Made by a program: the position numbers and the translations under genes
The notes under the pieces: generated by a model
The model's input: only the letters and a program-made list of their open reading frames with translations
The model's database searches: none
Told to the model about the DNA's origin: nothing
Source of the DNA: Candidatus Bathyanammoxibius amoris
GTDB lineage: Bacteria; Planctomycetota; Brocadiia; Brocadiales; Bathyanammoxibiaceae
Direction: 5' to 3'
Assembly (NCBI GenBank): GCA_024451685.1
Contig: JAMXCW010000001.1
Coordinates: 223,406 to 287,405 of the forward strand
Length of the DNA stretch: 64,000 bases
Shown here: piece after piece, positions 45,692 through 55,018 of the stretch
How positions within the stretch are numbered: position 1 is the stretch's first letter
Layout of the letters: each line of letters opens with the position of its first letter

Positions 45692-46707
45692 ACTAACTTC
45701 CCCAGGATTTGCCCGTCGTCAAGCCGGTATAGTGTCCCGAAGGACTTTCTATTATTCAGCCTCGCCGTGTAAGCTATAACACTGCCTTCTTTTATCCACA
45801 TTAACTGCGGTACGTATTCGTCTCTGAAGATTACGGAAACTTCGGGCGACTCCCCGATGTCAAAACCTAGTTTCACCGTATTCCAGTCGGAGTGTGTCAG
45901 GCCTTTATACACGATGACGCCGTTCCACTGGACGTATTTTCCTTCATATTGTTTCCAGAGCTCATTTCTTTCATTCCTGCTCAACGTGCTCTCCGGGCCG
46001 AAGAGTTTATTAAGCTCGTCTATGGTGACCTCTACAAATTCTCTGTCGCCGCGTGCGGATTCCGGAAGCGGTATTTCTTTGGGAGACGGTATCTCCCCTT
46101 TTGCAAAGGGTACTTCCCGCACGGGGCCGCCTGTATATGTACCACGATTCAGGGTGTCCTGGGCCGGCCCTGGTACGGGATTGGTCCAGGCCAGGAGGTC
46201 TTCTTCACCGTAAAGGCGTTCAAACTCCGCGCGGTATGAGTCGATGACGTCCGGGTCGTCTAGGATGACAACGTTTTCGTGGCTATACTTTGGGGCCTTA
46301 TTTGTCCAGTCGTAAGTGCCGGTTATGAGCAGTTTATCATCAAAGATAGCGAAATTGTTGTTCATCCGGCCGCCGGCCCCACCCTTAAGCGCTTTTATCT
46401 TAAACCCTTCCTCTTTTAGAAGGCCGACCCGTGAGGGCCTGGAACGGGTATTTTGATAGTCTACGACCATCCTTATGTTTACACCGCGCGCCCTTGCGTC
46501 GGTGAGGGCCTGGATGAGATCGCCTGAGATCAGGTTTGAGACGGCCAGGTCTATGCGGCTGTCGCTGCGGGATATATTGTCTATGAGAAGTTCTTGTATG
46601 TCACTGTCGGGGGAGAATACTACGTCCATCTCCCCGTAACAGGTCGCCGAGAGGAGGCATGAAACAAATAGTTTTAGAAGAAGGTGTTTGAGCTTTGACG
46701 CATCCAT
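45670..46707 (-). CDS. Exported PLD-fold protein with degenerate catalytic motif
   Basis: The 345 residues begin with a signal peptide (HLLLKLFVSCLLSATCYG). A single phospholipase-D half (about 25-165) follows the Nuc/PLD6 pattern, but the place of HxKxxxxD reads NNNFAIFD: His and Lys are both Asn, while the Asp and the following KLLITGTYDWT are kept. The C-terminal half (about 225-340) with YVQWNGVIVYKG resembles an OB-type beta-barrel. It is unlikely to cut phosphodiesters and may instead bind lipid or nucleic acid. Confidence 0.8.
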   Translation of the reverse strand: MDASKLKHLLLKLFVSCLLSATCYGEMDVVFSPDSDIQELLIDNISRSDSRIDLAVSNLISGDLIQALTDARARGVNIRMVVDYQNTRSRPSRVGLLKEEGFKIKALKGGAGGRMNNNFAIFDDKLLITGTYDWTNKAPKYSHENVVILDDPDVIDSYRAEFERLYGEEDLLAWTNPVPGPAQDTLNRGTYTGGPVREVPFAKGEIPSPKEIPLPESARGDREFVEVTIDELNKLFGPESTLSRNERNELWKQYEGKYVQWNGVIVYKGLTHSDWNTVKLGFDIGESPEVSVIFRDEYVPQLMWIKEGSVIAYTARLNNRKSFGTLYRLDDGQILGKLVKKAPGR

Positions 46708-46731
46708 GGCAAGAAGTTGACGTAAAACAAA

Positions 46732-47205
46732 TTAACCTTCACCCTTTGTCTTGCCTTCCCACACCTCCAGGAACCTCCGGCAGATATCTACGGTGGTGAT
46801 CATTCCGGCAAGTTTACCTTGTTTGACGACGGGTATGGTTCGGAAACCGTGTGTTTTCATAAGTGAAATGGCAACCACGAGGTCGCCGTCTTCATCTATT
46901 GTGATGACGTTTTTGCTCATTATGTCAGACACCTTTAATTTTGCCAGTTCCTCCACGTCTTTTATGGTAATGTCCAGTGCGCCATAATCCTTTATGTAAT
47001 CTACGTTGCCGAGGATTGGAAGGAAGTCCGGACTAAAGGTGTTGAGCATGTCTGTGATTGAAATAATACCTACCACCTTCTTGTCATCATCTACTACCGG
47101 AGCGGCCCATATCTTGTTGCTTATGAACTTTGAGGCGGCGTGTTTTACTCCATCCTCAGGCCTCAAAACCACGCTGTCCTTTTCATAGCATCGCTCGACT
47201 TTCAC
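46732..47205 (-). CDS. Two-CBS-domain protein
   Basis: A 157-residue protein made of a CBS pair: KHAASKFISNKIWAAPVVDDDKKVVGIISITDML in the first half (in pieces) and VAISLMKTHGFRTIPVV with KLAGMITTVDICR in the second. Such pairs bind adenine nucleotides and act as regulatory modules. No effector domain is attached, and the partner is not clear. Confidence 0.87.
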   Translation of the reverse strand: MKVERCYEKDSVVLRPEDGVKHAASKFISNKIWAAPVVDDDKKVVGIISITDMLNTFSPDFLPILGNVDYIKDYGALDITIKDVEELAKLKVSDIMSKNVITIDEDGDLVVAISLMKTHGFRTIPVVKQGKLAGMITTVDICRRFLEVWEGKTKGEG

Positions 47206-47319
47206 TGGAAGCTCCTCATCTGTCTAGTAACCCGGGCGGGAAGAAACTTTAAAGAACTACAAGGAGAATATATCATAGAGAGGGGTTCTTTTCAAAGGAT
47301 TAATGTTATCAAGCACCCG

Positions 47320-48204
47320 TTACCTGCGGGTTTTTCCACAGGCAACGAAGGCCTCTGGCAGGGCGTCGAGGACGTCTGTGGCTATTAGTGAATATTCTCC
47401 CATGGTCTCCCGTGCCATATCGCCGGCCAGTCCGTGGAGATATGCCCCCAGCACGGCGGCGTCAAAGGCGGAGAATACTCCCTGGGCCCACAGACCCGCG
47501 ATGAGGCCGGTCAGCACGTCGCCCGTACCCGCGGTTGCCATGCCGGGGTTGCCTGTCGTACATTCATACAGCTTGTCGCTGTGGGTTACGAGGGTCTTGT
47601 GTCCCTTAAGTACCAGTGTGACACGGGGATACTTTTTTATGAACCTGGCGGCCACCTCTTCACGCCGGCCGTGGTTGCGGCTCGAACTAGCGGAGTCCAG
47701 GGCCATGAGGCGGTCCATCTCACCTGGATGAGGGGTCAGGATTATGTCTGCTTTTATATTGTTTAACGTGTCTGGTTTCTCCGCCAGGGCGTTGAGGCCG
47801 TCGGCGTCTACTACCAGATGTCCCTCAAGGTTTTTAAGGAGCCAGAGTACAAGTTTTTTCGTGTCGGGGTTCTGAGAAAGCCCCGGACCCAGGGCAATTA
47901 CCTGTGCGTTCTTACTCACGCCCGCTATCTCATCCCTTGCCTCGTAGGAAAGTGTTTGTTCCGCGGTCTCCGGCAGTGGTTTTGTTATTACGCAGGTCAA
48001 TTTTGAGGCGACAATTGGGTTGAGACCCTGCGGTATGCCCAGGGTTACAAGCCCGGCCCCGCTGCGCAGGGCGGCCTTGGCGGCAAGGCAGGCCGCCCCT
48101 GTCATCCCCGATGAACCGGCCAGGACGAGTACCCTGCCGTATGTACCCTTATGGGAATCGGCCTTGCGCTCTGGAAGTGGGGGTAAGACCGTGATTCGTT
48201 TCAT
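47320..48204 (-). CDS. nnrD: ADP-dependent NAD(P)H-hydrate dehydratase
   Basis: Repairs hydrated NADH and NADPH. The ribokinase-fold blocks are GRVLVLAGSSGMTGAACLA, IALGPGLSQ, VVDADGLNAL, LTPHPGEMDRL and GNPGMATAGTGDVLTG, the last containing the catalytic Asp. Only the dehydratase half is present; the epimerase domain that is often fused (NnrE) is missing, so it must be elsewhere or absent. Length 294 fits a stand-alone NnrD. Confidence 0.93.
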   Translation of the reverse strand: MKRITVLPPLPERKADSHKGTYGRVLVLAGSSGMTGAACLAAKAALRSGAGLVTLGIPQGLNPIVASKLTCVITKPLPETAEQTLSYEARDEIAGVSKNAQVIALGPGLSQNPDTKKLVLWLLKNLEGHLVVDADGLNALAEKPDTLNNIKADIILTPHPGEMDRLMALDSASSSRNHGRREEVAARFIKKYPRVTLVLKGHKTLVTHSDKLYECTTGNPGMATAGTGDVLTGLIAGLWAQGVFSAFDAAVLGAYLHGLAGDMARETMGEYSLIATDVLDALPEAFVACGKTRR

Positions 48205-48327
48205 TCAACCATCCTGTCTGTATGCCTGTTTGGCATTTGACAGGCTAGCAAATTATATCACCGGAGTAAACAGGCAATATGACCCCCAAGACGGAGAAAA
48301 CATTGGAGGAACCGGGCGGCAAGGAGT

Positions 48328-48374
48328 AAAAAAAAGCGGGTACCGCCGGGCCAAAACCCTGGGGTACCCGCTTT
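48328..48374 (-). terminator. Intrinsic terminator after the seven-repeat protein gene
   Basis: On the minus strand, AAAGCGGGTACC and GGTACCCGCTTT form a 12-bp stem around an 18-base loop and are followed by a run of T. It lies 50 bases beyond the stop codon at 48425. Confidence 0.85.
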
Positions 48375-48424
48375 GACTATCTAATCGGAGACAATAGCGT
48401 CAGTGGCTTAGTTTATGAAACCGG

Positions 48425-49687
48425 TTACGCCTGCCACTTGGTTCTGTACCACACCACATCACCCTTGGCGTCGAGCTTGGCCACCCAGAAGGCCTTACCC
48501 TGCTCTACACCGTCGGGACTGTAGCTGTATGAACTGCCGGACACTATATAGCCGCCGTCGGCTGTCTCCCGGATGGAGGTTGCCGTGTCATAAAACTCTC
48601 CACCAAAGGTCTTGTGCCAGGTGGCGTTGCCTGAGGGGTCCAGCTTGATTATCCAGCTGTCACCCGCGGAGCCGAAGGAAGTAGTACCACCGGCGACTAT
48701 GTACCCGCCGTCGGCCGTCTGCTGGATGGAGTAGGCAAAATCATCCTCCTCGCCACCGTAGACCGTCTGCCAATCCGTCTCGCCTGTGGAGGAGAGCTTC
48801 ATCAGCCACATATCGTCGCCTCCAGAACCAAAGGAGTTCGTGGCGCCGGCAACTATATACCCGCCGTCGTCAGTCAGCCAGACGGCGTTTATCGAGTCGT
48901 CGGTTTTTCCGCCATAAACCTTTTCCCACTGCTTGTTTCCCTCGGCGTTTAGCCTTACTACCCAGCCGTCCTTCAGCCCGGATTCAAGGGCCAGGGTCTC
49001 TCCTACAACTATGTATCCCCCATCAGGGACTTGCCTGGCGACGTTGATATGGTCGTCACCACGTCCACCGAAGGTCCTCTGCCACAGTATACTTCCCGTG
49101 GAATCCGTCTTCAACACCCAGCCTTCCGATTTACCTCCACTTGTGGGCCATGAGGAACCGCCCAGGACGTAGCCGCCATCGCCGGTCTGCTGGACGCTGT
49201 TGAACAAATCGTCCTGGTTGTCGCCGCCATATTTCTTCTGCCACAGTTCGTCTCCCTGGGCGTCAAGCTTTACAAGCCAGCCGTCGGAAAGCTTGGTGGC
49301 GGGTGAATATTCATAGCCGGCCACAATATAACCCCCGTCGTCGGTCTGGGCCACGGCATTGGCTATCTCGGATTTACTTCCCCCGTATGTATCGAACCAC
49401 TGAATGTCCCCCAGCGCGTCCATCTTCAGTACCCAACTATCCACAAGGTTTGAACCGGTGGGGTCAAGTGCTCCGCCAAGCAGCAAATACCCGCCGTCGT
49501 TTGTCTCAATGGCGGCAACGGACCAAACCGCTTCTCCCTGCTTGGGGGTGGCGTACTGCGCGTAAGAGGTATTCGTTACGAATAAAAAGATTGCGGAAAA
49601 CAGGACACAAAATATAGGATACCACAAGAAAACTTCGGTTTTGCTGTTATTTCTTTTGGCAGGATGTACCTGCACTTGATGAAGCAT
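48425..49687 (-). CDS. Secreted protein of seven DGGY repeats, probable beta-propeller
   Basis: The 420 residues start with a signal anchor (WYPIFCVLFSAIFLFVTN) ending in SYAQ. Seven repeats of about 50 residues follow, each with a core such as TDDGGYIVAG and a second strand like DGWLVKLDAQGDELW…YGG. Seven is a usual blade number for a beta-propeller. The family appears in many environmental bacteria without known role and may bind surface glycans or proteins. It has a strong terminator of its own. Confidence 0.8.
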   Translation of the reverse strand: MLHQVQVHPAKRNNSKTEVFLWYPIFCVLFSAIFLFVTNTSYAQYATPKQGEAVWSVAAIETNDGGYLLLGGALDPTGSNLVDSWVLKMDALGDIQWFDTYGGSKSEIANAVAQTDDGGYIVAGYEYSPATKLSDGWLVKLDAQGDELWQKKYGGDNQDDLFNSVQQTGDGGYVLGGSSWPTSGGKSEGWVLKTDSTGSILWQRTFGGRGDDHINVARQVPDGGYIVVGETLALESGLKDGWVVRLNAEGNKQWEKVYGGKTDDSINAVWLTDDGGYIVAGATNSFGSGGDDMWLMKLSSTGETDWQTVYGGEEDDFAYSIQQTADGGYIVAGGTTSFGSAGDSWIIKLDPSGNATWHKTFGGEFYDTATSIRETADGGYIVSGSSYSYSPDGVEQGKAFWVAKLDAKGDVVWYRTKWQA

Positions 49688-49818
49688 GTTTTTTTCTCCT
49701 CCAGTACTGTCTTCCCTCTACAGCCTCAGAATAAGACCTTAGACGCAGACTTTACTATACTATGTAGGAAGACGCAAACTAAAATTAAAACCTGCCGTAA
49801 GGATCTGTGTCAGGGCAC

Positions 49819-49841
49819 GGCTTACCCGCAGACGGTAAGCC
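49819..49841. repeat. Intergenic hairpin downstream of larB
   Basis: ggcttacc and ggtaagcc form a perfect 8-bp stem around seven bases. No T-run follows on the minus strand, so it is only a weak terminator candidate for the larB group. Confidence 0.45.
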
Positions 49842-49946
49842 TAAAAGGTCATTTGTCCTAATAATTTATTCGCTATGTGACAAAAGTCAATAAGATTTTG
49901 CCTGGAACAATTTGCCCTAAAATGTTTCTGCCGTCAGCAGGCGCTT

Positions 49947-50705
49947 CTATGTCTTGGCACGTGTTTTGTTTATGAGGGAAGCGGTGTAGCCGGCGCCAAA
50001 GCCGTTGTCTATGTTTACGACCGATACCCCTTCGGAACAGGTGTTCAGCATGGTAAGCAGCGGCGAGATACCGCCGAAGCTTGCGCCATAGCCCACGCTG
50101 GTCGGCACGCCAACCACGGGGCAGTCTACCAGCCCGCTCACCACGCCGGGGAGCGCACCTTCCATACCGGCGACCACTATGATGACGTTTGCCTGCGATA
50201 GTTCCTTGCGATGCCCCAGGAGCCTGTGTATGCCCGCGACACCGGCGTCATAAATGGTCTTTACCTTGTTGCCCATGAGCTCCGCCGTGACTCTTGCCTC
50301 TTCCGCCACGGGTATATCGAGTGTCCCCGCCGTGACCACCAGTATAAGCCCCTTTGGCGCCTTACGCCGCGTCTTCTTTATGGTGATGGTCCTGGCAGTC
50401 TCATTATACTCCGCCTTCGGGAAATTCTTGAGCATTGCCCGGTAGATCTCAGGGTTCGCCCTGGTAGCCAGGATGTCGCCTTCACCTCGTGCAATCTCTT
50501 GCGCTATTTTCACCACCTGTTCCGGCGTCTTTCCCTGAGAGAAAATAACCTCCGGAAAGCCCCGGCGAAGCGTCCTGTGGCTGTCAACCTTAGCAAAACC
50601 CACGTCCTTATAGGGGAGGTCCTTGAGATGCTCCAGGGCCTGTTCCATAGAGTATTCTCCTTTGCGGACCTTGGTCAGTATTTTTTTGATAAGATTTATA
50701 TCCAT
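49947..50705 (-). CDS. larB: Nickel-pincer cofactor synthesis protein LarB
   Basis: LarB carboxylates and hydrolyses nicotinic acid adenine dinucleotide to start the nickel-pincer nucleotide used by LarA-type racemases. The C-terminal half is PurE-like: VVTAGTLDIPVAEEA, VVAGMEGALPGVVSGLVDCPVVGVPTSVGYGAS (in pieces) and a final GVSVVNIDNGFGAGY. The N-terminal part LRRGFPEVIFSQGKTPEQ is family-specific. Neither larC nor larE is in the window. It lies 17 bases after tsaD. Confidence 0.92.
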   Translation of the reverse strand: MDINLIKKILTKVRKGEYSMEQALEHLKDLPYKDVGFAKVDSHRTLRRGFPEVIFSQGKTPEQVVKIAQEIARGEGDILATRANPEIYRAMLKNFPKAEYNETARTITIKKTRRKAPKGLILVVTAGTLDIPVAEEARVTAELMGNKVKTIYDAGVAGIHRLLGHRKELSQANVIIVVAGMEGALPGVVSGLVDCPVVGVPTSVGYGASFGGISPLLTMLNTCSEGVSVVNIDNGFGAGYTASLINKTRAKT

Positions 50706-50722
50706 GTTGTCATGCGCGGCGT

Positions 50723-51733
50723 TTATACGGCCTGAGCGACTGCCTCAACCTCTAAGGTGGAAAAATCCCTCTCCAGGTATTTGTAGTAACCCAGGCAGGC
50801 GACCATGGCGGCGTTGTCTGTGCATAGTTTAGGTGAGGGGCAGAAGAGCCTGACGGGGAGATCCTCCAGGGCCAGGGAAAATCTCTTTCGCAGTCTGGAG
50901 TTACAGGCCACGCCGCCTCCAAGGATTACTCCGTTCACACGATGCCTTTTCAGGGCAAGGAGGGCCTTATTCACCAGGACGTCCACTACGGCCTCCTGAA
51001 AACTGGCGGAGATATCGGCTACCTCTTGCCGGTTCAGTTCGCCCTTACGTCCCTGGAGGCCTTGATAGTGGTACAATACGGCGGTTTTCAGGCCGCTGAA
51101 ACTGAAGTCCAGAGAGCTGGGTTCCAGGTATGAACGGGGAAATGAGACGGAAGCGGGGTTGCCGCTTATCGAGATTCGGTCAATCTCCGGCCCGCCGGGG
51201 TAACCAAGGCCCAGCAGTTTTGCCACCTTGTCAAAGGCCTCTCCCGCCGCGTCGTCAAGTGTAGCGCCCAGGGCCAGGTGATCGGTTTCGCTCCGGCTGA
51301 GGTACAGGCTTGTGTGTCCCCCGGAGATTACGAAACCCAGGGCGGGAAACCGGAGTTCTTCCCCGTATTCTAACCTGCTGGCGAGGAGGTGGGCATGGAG
51401 GTGATTAACCGCTATCAGAGGCAGCTTGAAGAGCCATGAAAGGGTCTTCGCGGCGGTCAGACCAATGAGCAACGCGCCGATAAGCCCCGGGGTGGTTGCC
51501 AGGGCCACCGCGTCTATATCCTTAAGCTGTGTCCGTGCGTCACGGAGCGCATTGTCTATTACCGGCAATATGGCTTCAATGTGCGCACGACATGCAATTT
51601 CAGGCACTACGCCACCGAACTTTAGGTGCAGTTGCTCCTGTGAGCTGACGATGTTCGACAAGATGTTGCAACCGTCTTCTACTACTGCGGCAGAGGTTTC
51701 GTCGCAAGAGGTTTCTATACCGAGTATTAACAT
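50723..51733 (-). CDS. tsaD: tRNA N6-adenosine threonylcarbamoyltransferase
   Basis: Transfers the threonylcarbamoyl group to A37 of ANN-decoding tRNAs, with TsaB and TsaE. The ASKHA fold shows ILGIETSCDETSAAVV at the start, the metal-binding NHLHAHLLASR near 108-118, FVISGGHTSLYL and the late GGGVACNSRLR. The 336-residue length is standard. It lies three bases after ctpA. Confidence 0.96.
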   Translation of the reverse strand: MLILGIETSCDETSAAVVEDGCNILSNIVSSQEQLHLKFGGVVPEIACRAHIEAILPVIDNALRDARTQLKDIDAVALATTPGLIGALLIGLTAAKTLSWLFKLPLIAVNHLHAHLLASRLEYGEELRFPALGFVISGGHTSLYLSRSETDHLALGATLDDAAGEAFDKVAKLLGLGYPGGPEIDRISISGNPASVSFPRSYLEPSSLDFSFSGLKTAVLYHYQGLQGRKGELNRQEVADISASFQEAVVDVLVNKALLALKRHRVNGVILGGGVACNSRLRKRFSLALEDLPVRLFCPSPKLCTDNAAMVACLGYYKYLERDFSTLEVEAVAQAV

Positions 51734-51736
51734 TAC

Positions 51737-53017
51737 TCACAGGGTTGGGTTGTTAAGTAGCTTGGTGAACAGCTGCTGGTCGTTTTTGAGGATGTCCAGG
51801 GCTCGCTGGAGCTGGATGTCTGAAGGGACCTCTTCTAAAGGTGAGGCTTCTTCACCGCTGTCTCTTCTGGAAAGGCTTGTGTTCTTCAGTTTGATTATGG
51901 ATTCATGCAGATCCCTTGTCTCTTCTTTACTGAGTTCTACAACGACGTCCGGTTCTATGCCGATATCATGAATTGAGGCCCCGGAAGGTGTGTAGTATTT
52001 AGCGGTTGTGAGTTTTATGGCGCTTCCCTCGTCCTCGACCGGCACAAGGCTTTGGACCGAGCCCTTTCCAAATGTTTTTGTGCCTACGAGTAAACCGCGT
52101 TTGCGGTCCCTGATGGCCCCGGCTACGATCTCCGCCGCACTGGCACTGCCGTTATTGATCAGTACAATAACAGGGAAGTTTGGAAAGGTCCCGGATTTTT
52201 TTGCAAGGTATACATGGTTTTGGGACGGATCTTTGCCTTTCGTAGAGACGATTACGTCGTCTTCGAGAAACTTGTCTGAGACGTCTACAGCAACGTTTAA
52301 GAGGCCGCCGGGATTAAACCGCAGGTCCAGGATGAGTGACTCCATCCCCTCCTGCAGGAGCGCCGTGACGGCATTTTCGAGGTCCTCTGTGGTATTTTCC
52401 TGAAAGGTGCTGACCGCAACGTAGCCTATCTTGTCCTCTTCGTCGACTATCCTGCTGCCTATTACGCTTTTTAGCTGAACTACGTCTCGCTCTATGGTGA
52501 TGTCTGTGGTTTCCGTTTCATCAGGGTGTAGGACGCTGATGGTTACCTTGGTGCCTGGAGCGCCTCTTAGTCTTTTTATGGCCTCTCTGAAGCTGATATT
52601 TTCCGCGGGTTCATCTTCAATCCGTAGAATCTTGTCGCCGGGCAATATCCCCGCCTTAAACGCGGGTGAGTCAAGTATAGGTGTGATGACGGTAAGTATG
52701 CCGTCCTTCATTATGACCTCAATGCCCATTCCGCCGAATTCTCCCTCCGTTTCTATCCGGAGGTCTTCCATCTCATCGGGGCTTATGAACTGGCTATAGG
52801 GGTCCAGTTCTTGCAACATCCCGCGATAAGCGCCTGTGAGAAGGTCGTGAAGCTGCACCTCGTCCACGTATTTTTCCTTGATAAGCCTTACCACCTTTAT
52901 CAGCTCCACGTAATCCTCGTAATAGTCTGTCTCCTCCTCTGCCGGCAGGGGACGGCTAAGGGTTATTAGCAGGGAAAGGGTTAAGACCAGACAGTATGAC
53001 GTGCGTAACATAGGCAT
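51737..53017 (-). CDS. ctpA: C-terminal processing protease (S41 family)
   Basis: A periplasmic serine-lysine protease that trims C-termini and degrades tagged proteins. After a signal peptide (SYCLVLTLSLLITLSRPLPA) comes a PDZ domain (about 95-175, GGMGIEVIMKDG) and the S41 core with the catalytic Ser in NNGSASAAEIVAG near 289 and Lys in TKTFGKGSVQSL near 315. Length 426 is normal. It is two bases after the transketolase pair. Confidence 0.94.
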   Translation of the reverse strand: MPMLRTSYCLVLTLSLLITLSRPLPAEEETDYYEDYVELIKVVRLIKEKYVDEVQLHDLLTGAYRGMLQELDPYSQFISPDEMEDLRIETEGEFGGMGIEVIMKDGILTVITPILDSPAFKAGILPGDKILRIEDEPAENISFREAIKRLRGAPGTKVTISVLHPDETETTDITIERDVVQLKSVIGSRIVDEEDKIGYVAVSTFQENTTEDLENAVTALLQEGMESLILDLRFNPGGLLNVAVDVSDKFLEDDVIVSTKGKDPSQNHVYLAKKSGTFPNFPVIVLINNGSASAAEIVAGAIRDRKRGLLVGTKTFGKGSVQSLVPVEDEGSAIKLTTAKYYTPSGASIHDIGIEPDVVVELSKEETRDLHESIIKLKNTSLSRRDSGEEASPLEEVPSDIQLQRALDILKNDQQLFTKLLNNPTL

Positions 53018-53019
53018 TG

Positions 53020-53976
53020 TTATTTCCTGTTGTAGGCCCTGAGGGCGGCCTCGGCTATATCGTCGGCGGTAAGGCGATATTCCTTGAAAAGCGTGCCGGG
53101 GTCACCGGACTGGCCAAAGCGGTTGTCTATACCGATCATCTCCAGGGGGACAGGGCATTCCTTTCCGAGCACCATGGCGACCGCGCTGCCCATACCGCCA
53201 TCGAGGGCGTGCTGTTCGGCAGTTACCACGGCACCGGTTTGTTTTGCCACCCTGGTGATGGCCTCACTGTCTATGGGTTTTATCGTGTGGAGGTCAATGA
53301 CGGAGGCCTCGACCCCCTTGGCTGAGAGTGTCTCTGCCGCTTTAAGGGCCTCTGCCACCATTATGCCGCAGGCGACGATGGCCACGTCATTTCCCTCACG
53401 CAGGGTAATCGCCTTACCGATTGAGAAGCCGTCCTGCTCCTGCGTTATGATGGGCACGGCGGCCCTGCCCAGTCTTATATAGACCGGGCCTTCGTGGTTA
53501 TATGCGGCAATTACCGCCTTCTTTGCCTCAACGGCGTCGCATGGGACCATGACCGTCATGGCAGCAATAACCCTCATCAGGGCGAAGTCTTCTATACACT
53601 GGTGGGAGCATCCATCCGCACCCACGGCGACCCCGCCATGAGTGGCTACTATCTTTACGTTCAGGCCGCTGTGACAGATGGTATTGCGGATCTGTTCCCA
53701 GGCACGGCCGCTTGCAAAGATGCTGAAGGTACTGACGAATGGGACCTTCCCGCAGGTGGCCAACCCCGCGGCGGTGTTCATCATATTCGCCTCGGCTATG
53801 CCCATGTCGAAGAACCTGCCAGGAAATTCCTTACCGAATTTTGCCGTGGTGGTGGACTTTGCCAGGTCTGCGTCCAGTACGACTATTTCCTCGTGGGATT
53901 TTCCTAACTCCAGTAACGCCTGTCCGTAAGCCTCGCGGGTTGAGACCATTTTTGTAATGGGCGTTTTTATGGGCAT
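53020..53976 (-). CDS. Transketolase, C-terminal subunit
   Basis: The pyrimidine-binding and C-terminal domains of a split transketolase, 318 residues. It opens with STREAYGQALLELGKSHEEI and has DADLAKSTTTAKF, MGIAEANMMNTAAGLA (with the catalytic Glu) and THGGVAVGADGCSHQ. With the N-terminal subunit ten bases upstream it moves two-carbon units in the pentose phosphate route. Split forms are common in archaea and many deep-branching bacteria. Confidence 0.93.
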   Translation of the reverse strand: MPIKTPITKMVSTREAYGQALLELGKSHEEIVVLDADLAKSTTTAKFGKEFPGRFFDMGIAEANMMNTAAGLATCGKVPFVSTFSIFASGRAWEQIRNTICHSGLNVKIVATHGGVAVGADGCSHQCIEDFALMRVIAAMTVMVPCDAVEAKKAVIAAYNHEGPVYIRLGRAAVPIITQEQDGFSIGKAITLREGNDVAIVACGIMVAEALKAAETLSAKGVEASVIDLHTIKPIDSEAITRVAKQTGAVVTAEQHALDGGMGSAVAMVLGKECPVPLEMIGIDNRFGQSGDPGTLFKEYRLTADDIAEAALRAYNRK

Positions 53977-53986
53977 GTGTGCGTCC

Positions 53987-54805
53987 TTATGCTAATTCCG
54001 CAAGGGCCTTTTCGGCCTGTTCCTGGTTTGGGGCCTTTCCGTGCCAGCCGGCCTCCCCTTCCATAAATGATACGCCTTTACCTTTTACGGTCTTTGCAAC
54101 GATAACGGTGGGCTTGCCCTTCAGCGTTTCCGCCTTATCGTATGCCTGGAGTATCTTCTCCAGGTCGTGTCCGTCTATCTGTATAACGTTCCAGCCGAAC
54201 GCCAGCCACTTCTCGTGTATGGGCAGCGGCGACATAATCTCGTTAATGGGACCGTCTATCTGTAAACCATTATTATCTATTATTGCGCAGAGGTTGTCCA
54301 GACCGTAGTGGCTGGCGGCCATGGCAGCCTCCCAGACCTGACCCTCTTCTATCTCTCCGTCACCCAGCATAACGTATACGCGATAGTCCTTGTTGTCTAT
54401 CTTGGCTGCGAGGGCTATGCCCAGTCCGACTGAGAGGCCCTGGCCCAATGAGCCGCTGGATATCTCTATGCCGGGTGTCAGACGTCTGTCGGGATGGCCC
54501 TGAAGCCGGCTGCCGAACTGTCTCAATGTGTCGAGTTCACTCACCGGAAAATAGCCTGTCTCGGCCAGTACGGCGTACAGGGCAGGGCAGGAGTGGCCCT
54601 TCGAGAGTACAAATCTGTCTCTATCGGGCCAATCAGGATTCTTGGGGTCATGTTTAAGCTTACCGTGGTATAGTGCCACCATGAGGTCCGTGGCTGAGAG
54701 AGAGCCTCCAGGGTGGCCGGAACCGGCCTTGGCCAGCGTGCGTATTATATGCCTCCTGACCTGCCGGGCCTTCTCCTCAAGTACTTCGATGCTCGGCCTA
54801 CTCAA
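53987..54805 (-). CDS. Transketolase, N-terminal subunit
   Basis: The thiamine diphosphate pyrophosphate-binding half of the split enzyme, 272 residues. LAKAGSGHPGGSLSATDLMVALY is seen in pieces near 19-41, the cofactor motif GDGEIEEGQVWEAAM…IDNNGLQIDG near 147-178. It is the first gene after tRNA-Phe and is followed by its partner. Confidence 0.93.
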   Translation of the reverse strand: MSRPSIEVLEEKARQVRRHIIRTLAKAGSGHPGGSLSATDLMVALYHGKLKHDPKNPDWPDRDRFVLSKGHSCPALYAVLAETGYFPVSELDTLRQFGSRLQGHPDRRLTPGIEISSGSLGQGLSVGLGIALAAKIDNKDYRVYVMLGDGEIEEGQVWEAAMAASHYGLDNLCAIIDNNGLQIDGPINEIMSPLPIHEKWLAFGWNVIQIDGHDLEKILQAYDKAETLKGKPTVIVAKTVKGKGVSFMEGEAGWHGKAPNQEQAEKALAELA

Positions 54806-54932
54806 TAAAGGGTTGTCTCCTGTTTATCAGTAGCGGTGCGCGCAAGAAGCGGCGACGGGGTTTGTATAATAGAACCCGTAGGCAAGGGCTTCGATTAAAA
54901 AGTCTTGTTCCTTTCCTCTCGGGCTGTACCTG

Positions 54933-55005
54933 TGGGCAGAGACGGAGTCGAACCGTCGACACCGGGATTTTCAGTCCCGTGCTCTACCAGCTGAGCTATC
55001 TGCCC
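54933..55005 (-). tRNA. tRNA-Phe (GAA)
   Basis: A 73-base cloverleaf read on the minus strand: acceptor GGGCAGA paired with TCTGCCC, D-arm AGCTCAGCTGGTAGAGC, anticodon loop CTGAAAA giving GAA, and T-arm with GGTTCGACT. The 3' CCA is not encoded. It sits 13 bases after ribF. Confidence 0.96.
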
Positions 55006-55018
55006 TGTATATAAAAGC

